Assembly: GCA_009469665.1 (NCBI GenBank) | Contig: SSTB01000024.1 | Location: forward strand, 1-13,474 | Direction: 5' to 3' | DNA: 13,474 nucleotides | Origin: Azonexaceae bacterium | Lineage (GTDB): Bacteria > Pseudomonadota > Gammaproteobacteria > Burkholderiales > Rhodocyclaceae | Shown here: one piece after another, positions 5,848 to 12,806 of the stretch | How the letters are laid out: each line of letters begins with the position of its first letter | Position numbering within the stretch: the stretch's first letter is position 1 | Position numbers and translations under genes: made by a program | Notes under the pieces: generated by a model | The model's input: the letters and a program-made list of their open reading frames with translations, nothing else | Told to the model about the DNA's origin: nothing | Databases searched by the model: none

Positions 5848-7950
5848 TTAGCTGGAAGCGTTGAATTCCGGGGAGGTCGGAGGGGAGGGCTTCTTGACAT
5901 CCTCCCCGGCCTGAACGCCAGGGATCACCGCACACCGGGTCACACTGGGGGCCCGCACGCCGGCATCGAGGGTTTCCACTGCGTCACTGGCGGCACGAAG
6001 TTCGGTCGGCGTTAAGTCGACACAGCGGAAGACGGTACTTCGGCTCGTTCCGCTCTGCCGCTCTGCGTCCTCAAAGAGGTCCCCGTAGCCACGCAACTCG
6101 GCGTCTTTCTCCGATAGTGTGAATCCGTCGGCGTGGTCTGCGACGAGCTTCAGGCGCTGCATGGCTTCAGGCTTGACGGGCTCCGGGAGGAACATGAAGA
6201 AGTAGCCCGTGCCGCCACGGCGGGCTACCCGTCCACGGAACTGGTGCAGGGTACTGGTGCCATATCGCTCTGGAGACACAACGATGATCGAGCGCAGCTC
6301 CCCCAGGGTCAGCCCCAGTTCGATCACGCTCGAAACGATGGCGATGCGCGCTTGACCCGATGTCAGCGTTGCTACTGCATCCAGCTTCTCCTGCTCCTGC
6401 ATCTGACCATGAATCATGGTCACGGAACCTGGGAAGCGACGGTCCCACTCGGTGAACGCGTTAATGACGCTTCGTTTCGTCTGTCCTTGGTCTTCTACCA
6501 CGGGATAGACAATCGCCACTTGGGCGCCCGATTGGAGAACACTGCGCGTGTGATCGTACAAGCGGCGGGATTCGCTCGCCGTGACGACGATGGACTTCAC
6601 CGACTTTCGCACCGGCATTTCACGAATGATGGAGACATCCATGGCTCCGTGAGTAATGAGTGCGGTAGTTCTTGGGATGGGCGTAGCCGTCGCCTGGAGA
6701 AAATTGCTCGCGGCATCCGCCAATTCGACCTTTTGCCCTACCGAAAGCTTCTGCTCCTCGTCCACGCAAAGAAAAGCCGGAGGCGCCTGGCCCTGGAGCC
6801 GGCGGAGCAGGGCGGTCGTTCCCACCAGAATTGGGTTTCCGGAGAGATCGAGTTTCTTGGTAGAACCGGTGACCACCACGATGTTCGAGTCGGTGCCGAA
6901 ATAGTGCTTGCACTCCTTCACAAACTGATCCGCGAGGAGGCTGTTCGGTGTCAGGATGACGGCCCGGCGGCCTTGTGCTTGGACGCCCAGCGCCGGAATC
7001 ATGAACGTCAGCGTCTTGCCGCTCCCGACATCACCACTCACGACCCGCCGCATTGGCTGCGGCGACGCCAGGTCATCAACAATCTCCTGGATTGTCCTGG
7101 CTTGGTCCTGGGTAAGCGAATAGGGAAGCTTGGCCACCAAATCGCGAATGACGGATGGCGGTATCCTTACGACCGAATCGGCGATCGCGGGGCGCTGCTT
7201 GAGCTGCCTCGCGCAGAGCACGATCGAGAGTGCCGCCAAGCGCCGCAGAGCGGCCCGTCCGCGCTGCCCTTCATCCTCCGACGTCGGGGCGTGGGCTGCC
7301 TTGAGAATTGCCGCCAGCGACGGTGCCTTTAGGCGCGCGAGTCGCAGGATGACGTCCTCCGAGAGGCCATGGAACCGCGCCATGAGATGCGCGACCGTCT
7401 CGTCGAAGTGACGGAGGAGGGCGATCCTGGTGGCGCTGTGAATCGCCCCTTCCGCAACGATCCCGCGTCGCCGCTCATAGACGGGCGCCACGGTGCCGAT
7501 CAATGCGTGATCGATCCAAGTCGGACTGACCATCTGGAGTGAGCCGTTCCAGTTCTGGAGCAGCCCTTTGACATGAATGCGCTGACCCTCCCGCGCATCC
7601 TTCCACTTCTGAACATCAACTCCCTGGTGGAGAAATACCACGATCTTCACGGTCAGCATGCCGTCGGTGGCGGCTAAGATCAGGCGCCGTTTGGGCTGAG
7701 GAACAATGTTCGCGCGTTCAGTGACGACGAGCGAGAATAGGCTTTGAGCCGCGATGACATCGTTGCGGGGCAGGGCAGCCCGCAAGCTCGTAGTCTGCGT
7801 GTAGTCCTCGAACGATTTCGGAACGATCAGAAGCGGTTCATGCCACGCTGAAATTCCCATTCGTTTCAAACGATCCAATGCAGCGCGCTCCGTGACGTCG
7901 CCCTCTTCACGATCTGTTGGATCTACATGGTCATCAGCGCGGCGCTGCAT
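5848..7950 (-). CDS. RecG-like SF2 DNA helicase (accessory paralogue)
   Basis: 700-aa helicase, about the length of chromosomal RecG (roughly 690 aa). An OB-fold wedge-like region is visible at about 85-150 (RRLILAATDGMLTVKIVVF ... LQMVSPTWI, compare LQMVHPE in RecG). The helicase core follows: motif I GDVGSGKT (306-313), motif II VDEEQ (396-400, usually DEQH in RecG), motif III TATPIPRT (421-428), motif V SSVIELGL, motif VI QFRGRVARRG (580-589). The RecG-specific C-terminal block is present (DAELRGYGDLFEDAERQSG, 617-635). RecG remodels forks, Holliday junctions and R-loops. The N-terminal 80 residues are divergent, and the C-terminal 50 are Pro/Ser-rich and unlike RecG. The start overlaps the preceding gene by 17 bp with no strong ribosome site, suggesting translational coupling. 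A second RecG on an accessory element suggests a dedicated role in plasmid DNA processing or defence. Confidence 0.88.
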   Translation of the reverse strand: MQRRADDHVDPTDREEGDVTERAALDRLKRMGISAWHEPLLIVPKSFEDYTQTTSLRAALPRNDVIAAQSLFSLVVTERANIVPQPKRRLILAATDGMLTVKIVVFLHQGVDVQKWKDAREGQRIHVKGLLQNWNGSLQMVSPTWIDHALIGTVAPVYERRRGIVAEGAIHSATRIALLRHFDETVAHLMARFHGLSEDVILRLARLKAPSLAAILKAAHAPTSEDEGQRGRAALRRLAALSIVLCARQLKQRPAIADSVVRIPPSVIRDLVAKLPYSLTQDQARTIQEIVDDLASPQPMRRVVSGDVGSGKTLTFMIPALGVQAQGRRAVILTPNSLLADQFVKECKHYFGTDSNIVVVTGSTKKLDLSGNPILVGTTALLRRLQGQAPPAFLCVDEEQKLSVGQKVELADAASNFLQATATPIPRTTALITHGAMDVSIIREMPVRKSVKSIVVTASESRRLYDHTRSVLQSGAQVAIVYPVVEDQGQTKRSVINAFTEWDRRFPGSVTMIHGQMQEQEKLDAVATLTSGQARIAIVSSVIELGLTLGELRSIIVVSPERYGTSTLHQFRGRVARRGGTGYFFMFLPEPVKPEAMQRLKLVADHADGFTLSEKDAELRGYGDLFEDAERQSGTSRSTVFRCVDLTPTELRAASDAVETLDAGVRAPSVTRCAVIPGVQAGEDVKKPSPPTSPEFNASS

Positions 7951-8929
7951 CGGTGATTTGGTGCGTGGCCCGCACTGTCGCCAGCAATTCGTTGAGGGGA
8001 ATTTGGGGGTAGCTCTGGGCCAGTTGAGTCAGGAACAGGATGGATATGGCTGTTGCATCCATTGGTAGGATCTTGACGGCCCGGGCCGGGTGGATTTCGC
8101 AGCCTTTGGCCACAACTCTGGCGAAGAAGTGCTGCTCCTGAAACTCCAAGGAAAAGGCTTTGTCGTTCTGGGGCCCGTGAGCGGAGAACTCGACGCTGCG
8201 GCGCCAGCGTCGGAACACCGCTAGCACTGCTCCCACCTCGTTGGTGTCCAGCCAGACGTGGACCGCGTTTTTCCAGTCGTATGACCGCGGGCCCGTTGAT
8301 GACGCCGCATCGACCATTACTCCGGGGCTGCCATTCCGGCTGATGGCGTTGAAGCAAAGCGCGTAGGCGGACCCGTACACGTGACAGGAGTTGTACCGTG
8401 CCTCCATCCTGGGGACACTCGATGTCCGCGGCGCCGCGCTCGTGGTGGATTCCGCTTGGGCGTTGTTGGAATATTTCTGTTCCCGAGAGAGTGCAACGCC
8501 AGGTACTGCTGATTGAGGCGCTCCTGCCGACACCGTGGTCGTGATTTCCAGCCGGCTCACTTCTGCGAGGAATTCCTTGGCGTCGAGATGGCGCGGATGA
8601 GCGGGGTCTTCGGCTGCCGAGATCGCTGAGGCCAATTTTGTCGGAGTCCTCATCGCCACATGCGCGACCTGCGCGGGTGAGATGTCTGCCGCGATGCCCC
8701 GGATGCGCCCCAGCGTTTCCGCGGAGAGTGAGGCAATGAGGCTGGAAATGGCTTTCATGCTCATCCCGTCCGTATCCAGATTGGAGACGCATTTGGCGAG
8801 ATGCGATAGGAACTGATCCCTGCAGCAGTGCGAGATTGTCTTGATGGTCTCGACTTGGGGCTGGAAGCCGAGGGCTACCAAGGCCGTCATGACGTCCTTG
8901 GTTGTCGCCGTGTTGGTTGTCGCGCTCAT
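7934..8929 (-). CDS. Hypothetical protein, possible nucleic-acid-binding partner of the RecG-like helicase
   Basis: 331-aa protein of unknown function. Residues 1-130 are mainly helical (VMTALVALGFQPQVETIKTI, MKAISSLIASLSAETLGRI). A Ser/Ala-rich low-complexity linker follows (about 132-178). A separate domain at about 183-325 mixes strands and helices: HVYGSAYALCFNAI, AVHVWLDTNEVGAVLAVFRRW, HGPQNDKAFSLEFQEQHFFARVV, then ILFLTQLAQSYPQIPLNELLATVR. The HGPxNDKxFxLE block looks like a conserved family signature, but I cannot name the family. No signal peptide or clear membrane span. The start ATG has AGGACAGGAA just upstream, a good ribosome site. It overlaps the helicase start by 17 bp, so the two are probably made together. 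A role in DNA binding is inferred only from this coupling. Confidence 0.8.
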   Translation of the reverse strand: MSATTNTATTKDVMTALVALGFQPQVETIKTISHCCRDQFLSHLAKCVSNLDTDGMSMKAISSLIASLSAETLGRIRGIAADISPAQVAHVAMRTPTKLASAISAAEDPAHPRHLDAKEFLAEVSRLEITTTVSAGAPQSAVPGVALSREQKYSNNAQAESTTSAAPRTSSVPRMEARYNSCHVYGSAYALCFNAISRNGSPGVMVDAASSTGPRSYDWKNAVHVWLDTNEVGAVLAVFRRWRRSVEFSAHGPQNDKAFSLEFQEQHFFARVVAKGCEIHPARAVKILPMDATAISILFLTQLAQSYPQIPLNELLATVRATHQITDAAPR

Positions 8930-8991
8930 TTGTTCCTGTCCTTTTTGGCGAGCGTACCGGGACGACTGGGGTGATTCTGAGATTTTGTGGA

Positions 8992-9321
8992 CTAGCCGCT
9001 CGAGGCGGCTTTACCGTGGCGCGGCCCCATCAGGATGAGGGTATACGGTGGCGTGGCTTTCGCTTCGTCAGCGTAGAACCGGAGCACCTTCGTGCACAAC
9101 GTCTCTGTAGTGCACTTCGGATCGCTCTCGTCAGTCGCTTTTGCCACGTCGCTCATGCGCACGTAATGATTTCCGATGATGGCCGTTCCACAGAACGGTT
9201 TGCTGATGTCCGGTACATCGACGACAGTGGAACGGCCCTGATAGAGAACCGGGATGACGCAGTAATCTCCGCCGCCGGCGTAGGCCATCGGAGAAAGCAG
9301 GGCGAGCAGGAGCAGGAGCAT
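8992..9321 (-). CDS. Small secreted cysteine-containing protein
   Basis: 109 aa with a clear signal peptide (MLLLLLALLSPMAYA, cleavage before GGGDYC). The mature part of about 94 aa contains four Cys (DYC, FCGT, KCTT, LCTK), probably two disulfides in the periplasm. No family recognised. The start lies 9 nt after the stop of the upstream small gene and in the same frame as it; only a weak ribosome site is present, so translation is probably coupled. It precedes the 331-aa gene by 62 bp, where a short hairpin follows its stop codon. Confidence 0.65.
   Translation of the reverse strand: MLLLLLALLSPMAYAGGGDYCVIPVLYQGRSTVVDVPDISKPFCGTAIIGNHYVRMSDVAKATDESDPKCTTETLCTKVLRFYADEAKATPPYTLILMGPRHGKAASSG
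8994..9010. other. Intercistronic hairpin AGCCGC-TCGAG-GCGGCT
   Basis: Perfect 6-bp stem with a 5-nt loop overlapping the stop codon and last codons of the secreted-protein gene. There is no T run in the minus-strand direction, so it is not a complete terminator; it may stabilise or partly uncouple the upstream mRNA. Confidence 0.3.
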
Positions 9322-9330
9322 GATTCGGAG

Positions 9331-9501
9331 CTACTCGCACTTCATGGCTTTGTCCGCTGCCTTGCTTCCTTTGGCAACGGCGGCGCACTGGTCCGCATGC
9401 TCTGCCGCAGTGACCAACCCGTAGAGCAGCGATGGGATGCCCAGGATGCAGGCAATGATCAGAAAACTTGCTGGAAGCCGACGATGTTGCAGTTGTCCCA
9501 T
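9331..9501 (-). CDS. Small single-span membrane protein
   Basis: 56-aa protein (start MGQLQHRRLP) with one hydrophobic segment at about 11-33 (ASFLIIACILGIPSLLYGLVTAA) and a short polar tail with two Cys (DQC...MKC). ATG 9501 was chosen because GAGG sits 6 nt upstream (GTGAGGTGCCCCATG); longer in-frame starts at 9534 and 9585 lack this. A short membrane-plus-tail protein first in an accessory operon recalls TrbK-like entry-exclusion peptides in size, but there is no lipobox and the resemblance is weak. Unknown function. Confidence 0.55.
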   Translation of the reverse strand: MGQLQHRRLPASFLIIACILGIPSLLYGLVTAAEHADQCAAVAKGSKAADKAMKCE

Positions 9502-9585
9502 GGGGCACCTCACGATGAGAATTGACTCTGGCATCGTTGAATAATCGCACCGGGGCAGGGCATGGTCATCGGCAAAATGCGGCAC

Positions 9586-9629
9586 TTATCCCAGGGGTAG
9601 GCGTAGAAATGGACGCTGCGCCGGGATAA
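9586..9629. promoter_or_regulatory. Inverted repeat TTATCCC / GGGATAA in the divergent intergenic region
   Basis: Perfect 7-bp arms at 9586-9592 and 9623-9629, 30 bp apart, between the divergent genes starting at 9501 (minus) and 9671 (plus). A shorter pair, ACGATG / CATCGT, lies at 9512-9537, close to the minus-strand gene. Possible operators; no regulator is identified. Confidence 0.3.
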
Positions 9630-9658
9630 ACCCAAGGCATGGATATCGTTCCAGCGCT

Positions 9659-9664
9659 TAAAAT
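9659..9664 (+). promoter_or_regulatory. -10 box TAAAAT of the M48 protease gene, leaderless type
   Basis: TAAAAT ends 6 nt before the ATG at 9671, the same spacing as at the 4579 gene. No convincing -35 is present at the usual distance and no Shine-Dalgarno precedes the ATG. Confidence 0.4.
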
Positions 9665-9670
9665 CCCGTC

Positions 9671-10495
9671 ATGATTCCACTTCATACGCATCGGGTGCTG
9701 ATCGTTCTGTTTTCGGTCAGTTTCGCGCTGGTTCTCGCAGACGATGTATTTCGGCGTGTCGGTCTCACTGGGTCAGTGGCCAATCTGGCGTCCGGCGTAT
9801 TTGCCGGACTAGTCGTCTTCGTTTTGGCGCTTCGAGGCGGCTCCCTATTGCTCTTCTGTGGCAAGGGATTGGTACAGGACTCTGAGCGGCGCGCTCGGGT
9901 ACGAAGGGCACTCCTGGATCTGGGGATACTTGAGGAGCGGCGCCGCGAGTCCAGGCGCGATAGTCATCCTGTTGGGGTCACCGGCCCGCCTGACCGGCGT
10001 ATCGGGGAACGGCGCTCCCCTGGGCCGGTATCGAAGCGCCTGATGTATGTCACGGTCGTTGATTCCAATCGGTTCATTGCCATTACGGTGTGTTCCGGGA
10101 GTACCTATCGGGTCTTCGTCAGCAGTCGAATGGTGGACGCCTTGACGCATCCCGCCCTCCGCGGGGTGTTGGCGCACGAGTATGGACACGTGGACAACCG
10201 TCACCCGCTGAAGCAGGCCGGGCTGTTGGGGATCGTCGCTGCGGTCAAATTTGGCGCCGGTGTCCCTCTGGGGGCTGCGTTGATTGTGCTGTTTGCCTAC
10301 CTGTACATGCTGCGCGAATGGGAGTTCATTGCTGACGCGGCGGCCGTACGGCACACGTGCCCTGGCGATATCCTTGCCGCCTTCGACCAGTATCGCCAGA
10401 TTGAACCGGGGTCAGACCTGTCCCCCTTCTCGGAACTGTTTTGCGGTCATCCATCCTTCGCCCGGCGAATCACGGCAATCGGGGGAGGCAGTTAA
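9671..10495 (+). CDS. Membrane-bound M48-family zinc metalloprotease
   Basis: 274-aa integral membrane protease of the HtpX/Ste24 (M48) type. Zinc site: AHEYGHVDNRHP (HEYGH, residues 169-173) and EFIAD (Glu 218 as third ligand, Asp 222). Hydrophobic segments at about 9-28, 36-63 and 186-213 place the active site at the cytoplasmic membrane face. Between the first two segments and the protease domain there is an unusual Arg-rich polar loop (about 70-120, EERRRESRRDSH). The end, HPSFARRITAI, matches the usual M48 HPP-x-x-x-RI closing motif. M48 proteases degrade or trim membrane proteins, often under envelope stress. The frame is followed after 1 bp by a secreted protein with a strong ribosome site, so the two are an operon and the partner may be a substrate or cofactor. 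Confidence 0.85.
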   Translation: MIPLHTHRVLIVLFSVSFALVLADDVFRRVGLTGSVANLASGVFAGLVVFVLALRGGSLLLFCGKGLVQDSERRARVRRALLDLGILEERRRESRRDSHPVGVTGPPDRRIGERRSPGPVSKRLMYVTVVDSNRFIAITVCSGSTYRVFVSSRMVDALTHPALRGVLAHEYGHVDNRHPLKQAGLLGIVAAVKFGAGVPLGAALIVLFAYLYMLREWEFIADAAAVRHTCPGDILAAFDQYRQIEPGSDLSPFSELFCGHPSFARRITAIGGGS

Positions 10496-10496
10496 G

Positions 10497-11012
10497 GTGC
10501 GTACACCGACACCCATCCCGGCTACGGCCTGTCTTGTCGTTCTATTGTTCTCCGACTGTGTCCTCGGGGAGGCGCTTCCACCTCCAAGCTATTACGAGGC
10601 TGACGGTGGCCATCGCGATGTACCCAGTGAGCGCCACGAGTTGCGCGGCGACCGTCGGCCTCTTGCCGAAAGTCCGTCGTCGCATCCATCCACCACGAAC
10701 AACGGGGCAGTCATTGACGGCGACGGAACGGTTTCAGAGCACGGAACGTCCTCGTCGATCGATGGATTGCCGGCGCTCCCAGCGAACATGGATCGTGGCA
10801 TCCGTGACCTTGAGGCTGGAATGGATCAGGTTCAGCTCTACACCGCAAGGATGGCGAGCCATATTCGTGCAAATGGCTTGCGGGGATTTCTCGCTTTGCC
10901 ACAGGAGATTCGCGACCAAGGTGAAATGATTGGTCGGCGTATTGGCCGCGGTGTGCATGGAATTGCCAGCGATACCGCACGGGACATGGTTCCAGTTGAT
11001 CGCGTACCATGA
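10497..11012 (+). CDS. Secreted hypothetical protein downstream of the M48 protease
   Basis: 171 aa from GTG 10497, chosen because GGGGGAGG lies 8 nt upstream and a signal peptide follows at once (ATACLVVLLFSDCVLG, cleavage likely before EALPPP). The longer open frame to 10284 is only a shadow of the protease gene. The mature protein has a low-complexity, Ser/Pro/Asp-rich stretch (about 25-95) and a predicted helical C-terminal half (MDRGIRDLEAGMDQVQLYTARMASHI). The Cys at residue 21 is not in a good lipobox (FSDC). No family recognised. Start codon 1 bp after the protease stop indicates co-expression. Confidence 0.7.
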   Translation: MRTPTPIPATACLVVLLFSDCVLGEALPPPSYYEADGGHRDVPSERHELRGDRRPLAESPSSHPSTTNNGAVIDGDGTVSEHGTSSSIDGLPALPANMDRGIRDLEAGMDQVQLYTARMASHIRANGLRGFLALPQEIRDQGEMIGRRIGRGVHGIASDTARDMVPVDRVP

Positions 11013-11039
11013 CGGTTCCCTATTGTTCGCCCGTTTTTC

Positions 11040-11516
11040 GTGAGAACCTGGATCGTATTGAAGTGTCGGAACCCTCGTTGTCCCCGGCCTGGGGGCCGGT
11101 TCGAGGTTGAGCCGGCTCGTAGCCATTCGATCTATTGCTCGCATTCGTGCGCATCAGTAGATGTATCGCGGCGGCGGATGGCTCAAGGGCTATTGCCCAG
11201 CTCGAAGGCCCGATTACCTGCTGTGGAGTGTGTTTGCCAGAATCCAAATTGCCCGAATCCGGGCGGCAAATTTGTGGTTCCACATGGAATGAGGGATCGG
11301 AAGTACTGCTCAATCGCATGTTCGGCGTCTGATCCCCAGCGGCGCAAGCGGGGCCCATCGACTCCCGACTCCGCGAAGGATGCCGGTTTGGTATTGGTGT
11401 GCCTGAACCCGCGCTGTCCGCGCCCTGGCGGCGCGTTTACCGTTACTCCCTGTGAGCGACACCGAAAGTATTGCTCACGCGAGTGTGCCGCTACGCGCCG
11501 GAGTCCGGCCGTTTAA
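11040..11516 (+). CDS. Protein of three tandem zinc-ribbon-like modules
   Basis: 158-aa protein built from three copies of one module with identical spacing CX4CX18CX3C: C9/C14/C33/C37, C66/C71/C90/C94 and C121/C126/C145/C149. Each begins C-x-NP-x-CP-x-PGG-x-F and ends YCS-x-x-C. The C-x4-C ... YCSxxC arrangement is a known zinc-binding pattern of DNA-binding or treble-clef-like fingers (CGNR-type fingers are similar). The linkers are basic (SRRRMAQG, QRRKRGPS), fitting nucleic-acid binding. Start is GTG 11040 with no clear ribosome site; a 33-codon frame starting at 11009 overlaps it in another frame and could couple translation. No enzymatic domain. Function unknown; a DNA- or RNA-binding accessory protein is the best guess. 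Confidence 0.75.
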   Translation: MRTWIVLKCRNPRCPRPGGRFEVEPARSHSIYCSHSCASVDVSRRRMAQGLLPSSKARLPAVECVCQNPNCPNPGGKFVVPHGMRDRKYCSIACSASDPQRRKRGPSTPDSAKDAGLVLVCLNPRCPRPGGAFTVTPCERHRKYCSRECAATRRSPAV

Positions 11517-11768
11517 GGGGACGCTGCTGGCAGTGACGCTTCTTCCTATTGCTCTACGGTGAAGCTGGCTGGATCGGGGTCGACGGCCCGCGCCTCCGAC
11601 CCATACCGGTGCAGCGTGCCGATGGGCCACAGGCTTCCACGGTTATTGGTTCTGGGCTTGCGTTTCCCTATCCCCCGGTTATAGTACGAAATCTTAATCG
11701 GGGCATGCCCGATGCATCAATACCCCGGTGTCGCAGGGATCTGTTTCTTTCCAACCTAAGGGAATGTC
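11517..11768. other. Intergenic region before the patatin gene
   Basis: 252 bp without a supported gene. It holds the patatin promoter and, downstream of it, the palindrome GGGCATGCCC (11701-11710) inside a looser CGGGG / CCCCG pair (11699-11727), which could act as an operator or a 5' leader hairpin. Confidence 0.4.
11658..11685 (+). promoter_or_regulatory. Predicted promoter of the patatin gene
   Basis: TTGCGT (11658-11663), 16-bp spacer, TATAGT (11680-11685). It would give a leader of about 75 nt containing the GGGCATGCCC palindrome. Confidence 0.5.
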
Positions 11769-12782
11769 ATGACCATCCATGTCGGCGGTAAGGAGAAGCG
11801 CATCGGCATTGCGCTCTCTGGCGGCGGCTTTCGTGCCGCAGCCTTCCATCTTGGTGCCTTCCGCAAACTTCATCAGCTTGGCTTGCTCTGGAAGCTCGAC
11901 CTGCTGACCTGCGTTAGCGGCGGCAGCATCGCCGGCGCGTTCCTCGCCAGCCACTGGGGTGAGGACGATGTGCTGGACAAGCTGGAGAACTACCTGCGCA
12001 CGAATTCCATTGCCGTTTCTTCGGTCCTTGGTGGCGTGCTTGATCCTTTCCATAGCCGGCTCGACAAGCTGGCCGCGACCTACGAGCGCGATCTCTACGG
12101 CCAGCGCACGCTGGGATCGCTACAGAACGGGCCACGCCTGTATCTCAATTCGACTAACCTGGCCACCGGCAACATGTTCTTCTTCGTCGCGGGCGGGGGC
12201 AGTACCGGCAAGGCAGAAATGGGGGAACACGAGCTTGGCACCACCGAGGCTGCCGACTTCCCGATCAGCCGGGCTGTCGCAGCTTCCTCGGCATTTCCGC
12301 CTGTCTTCCCGCCCTTGCGCGTCGACTCGTCGCAGTACCCTGCAGCCGGCGTGGACTATGTCACGCTCACCGATGGTGGCGTCTATGACAACCTCGGCGT
12401 CAATCCGCTGCTGCGCAAGGGCAATGCCCTCGACTACTTGATTGTCAGCGATGGCGGCAAGCCCTTCTCGATCGATGAACGGCCGACCGAGTCCGGCTCT
12501 GCCGTCTTGGTTGCGGCTCTCGACATCCTGATGGAACAGGTTCGAGGACTCCAGTTCAAGCGCCTCGAACTGAACGCCGCCGCAGGTGGTGCCAAGCCGG
12601 TGTGGTTCTCCATCGACAGCCACATTGGCGAGGAGCGCGAGGGCGACGCTGCGTTCGCGTCCGCGATCAAGACCAATCTGACCCGGCTCTCGCGCCCTGA
12701 AATGGCCGTGCTCGGCCGGCATGCCGCTGCCCTGCTTGCTCACCGGCTGCAGACTTATGTCCCGGAGATCCTGGGCGCTTGA
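11769..12782 (+). CDS. Patatin-like phospholipase / acyl hydrolase
   Basis: 337-aa protein of the patatin family. Oxyanion-hole motif IALSGGGFRAAAFHLGAF (14-31), nucleophile elbow TCVSGGSIAG (Ser 50 as the likely nucleophile) and catalytic Asp in TDGGVYDNLG (Asp 202) give a complete Ser-Asp dyad. No signal peptide, so cytoplasmic or peripheral to the membrane; the likely reaction is hydrolysis of acyl esters of membrane phospholipids. ATG 11769 has AAGGGA about 7 nt upstream. The codon choice looks richer in G/C third positions than the plasmid-core genes, suggesting a separate origin. A large open frame follows after 24 bp, on the same strand and with similar composition, probably an operon. 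Patatins serve as membrane-attacking effectors in several defence systems, but no nucleotide cyclase or sensor is visible here. Confidence 0.9.
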   Translation: MTIHVGGKEKRIGIALSGGGFRAAAFHLGAFRKLHQLGLLWKLDLLTCVSGGSIAGAFLASHWGEDDVLDKLENYLRTNSIAVSSVLGGVLDPFHSRLDKLAATYERDLYGQRTLGSLQNGPRLYLNSTNLATGNMFFFVAGGGSTGKAEMGEHELGTTEAADFPISRAVAASSAFPPVFPPLRVDSSQYPAAGVDYVTLTDGGVYDNLGVNPLLRKGNALDYLIVSDGGKPFSIDERPTESGSAVLVAALDILMEQVRGLQFKRLELNAAAGGAKPVWFSIDSHIGEEREGDAAFASAIKTNLTRLSRPEMAVLGRHAAALLAHRLQTYVPEILGA

Positions 12783-12806
12783 CAGCCCGGTTGGCGAGAG
12801 ACCGCG

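Noticed and set aside
6133..7332. 399-codon plus-strand open frame opposite the helicase gene
   Set aside because: It lies wholly antisense to a gene with all RecG motifs; its translation is His/Arg-rich without a domain pattern and it lacks a ribosome site. It is a shadow of high-GC coding sequence.
7923..8792. 289-codon minus-strand frame overlapping the 331-aa gene
   Set aside because: Same strand but another frame; Arg/Ser/Pro-rich as expected from an off-frame reading, whereas the 331-aa frame has a good ribosome site and protein-like composition.
11009..11113. 33-codon frame starting with ATGA overlap after the secreted-protein gene
   Set aside because: No ribosome site, no protein-like features and overlapped by the zinc-module gene; kept only as a possible coupling frame.
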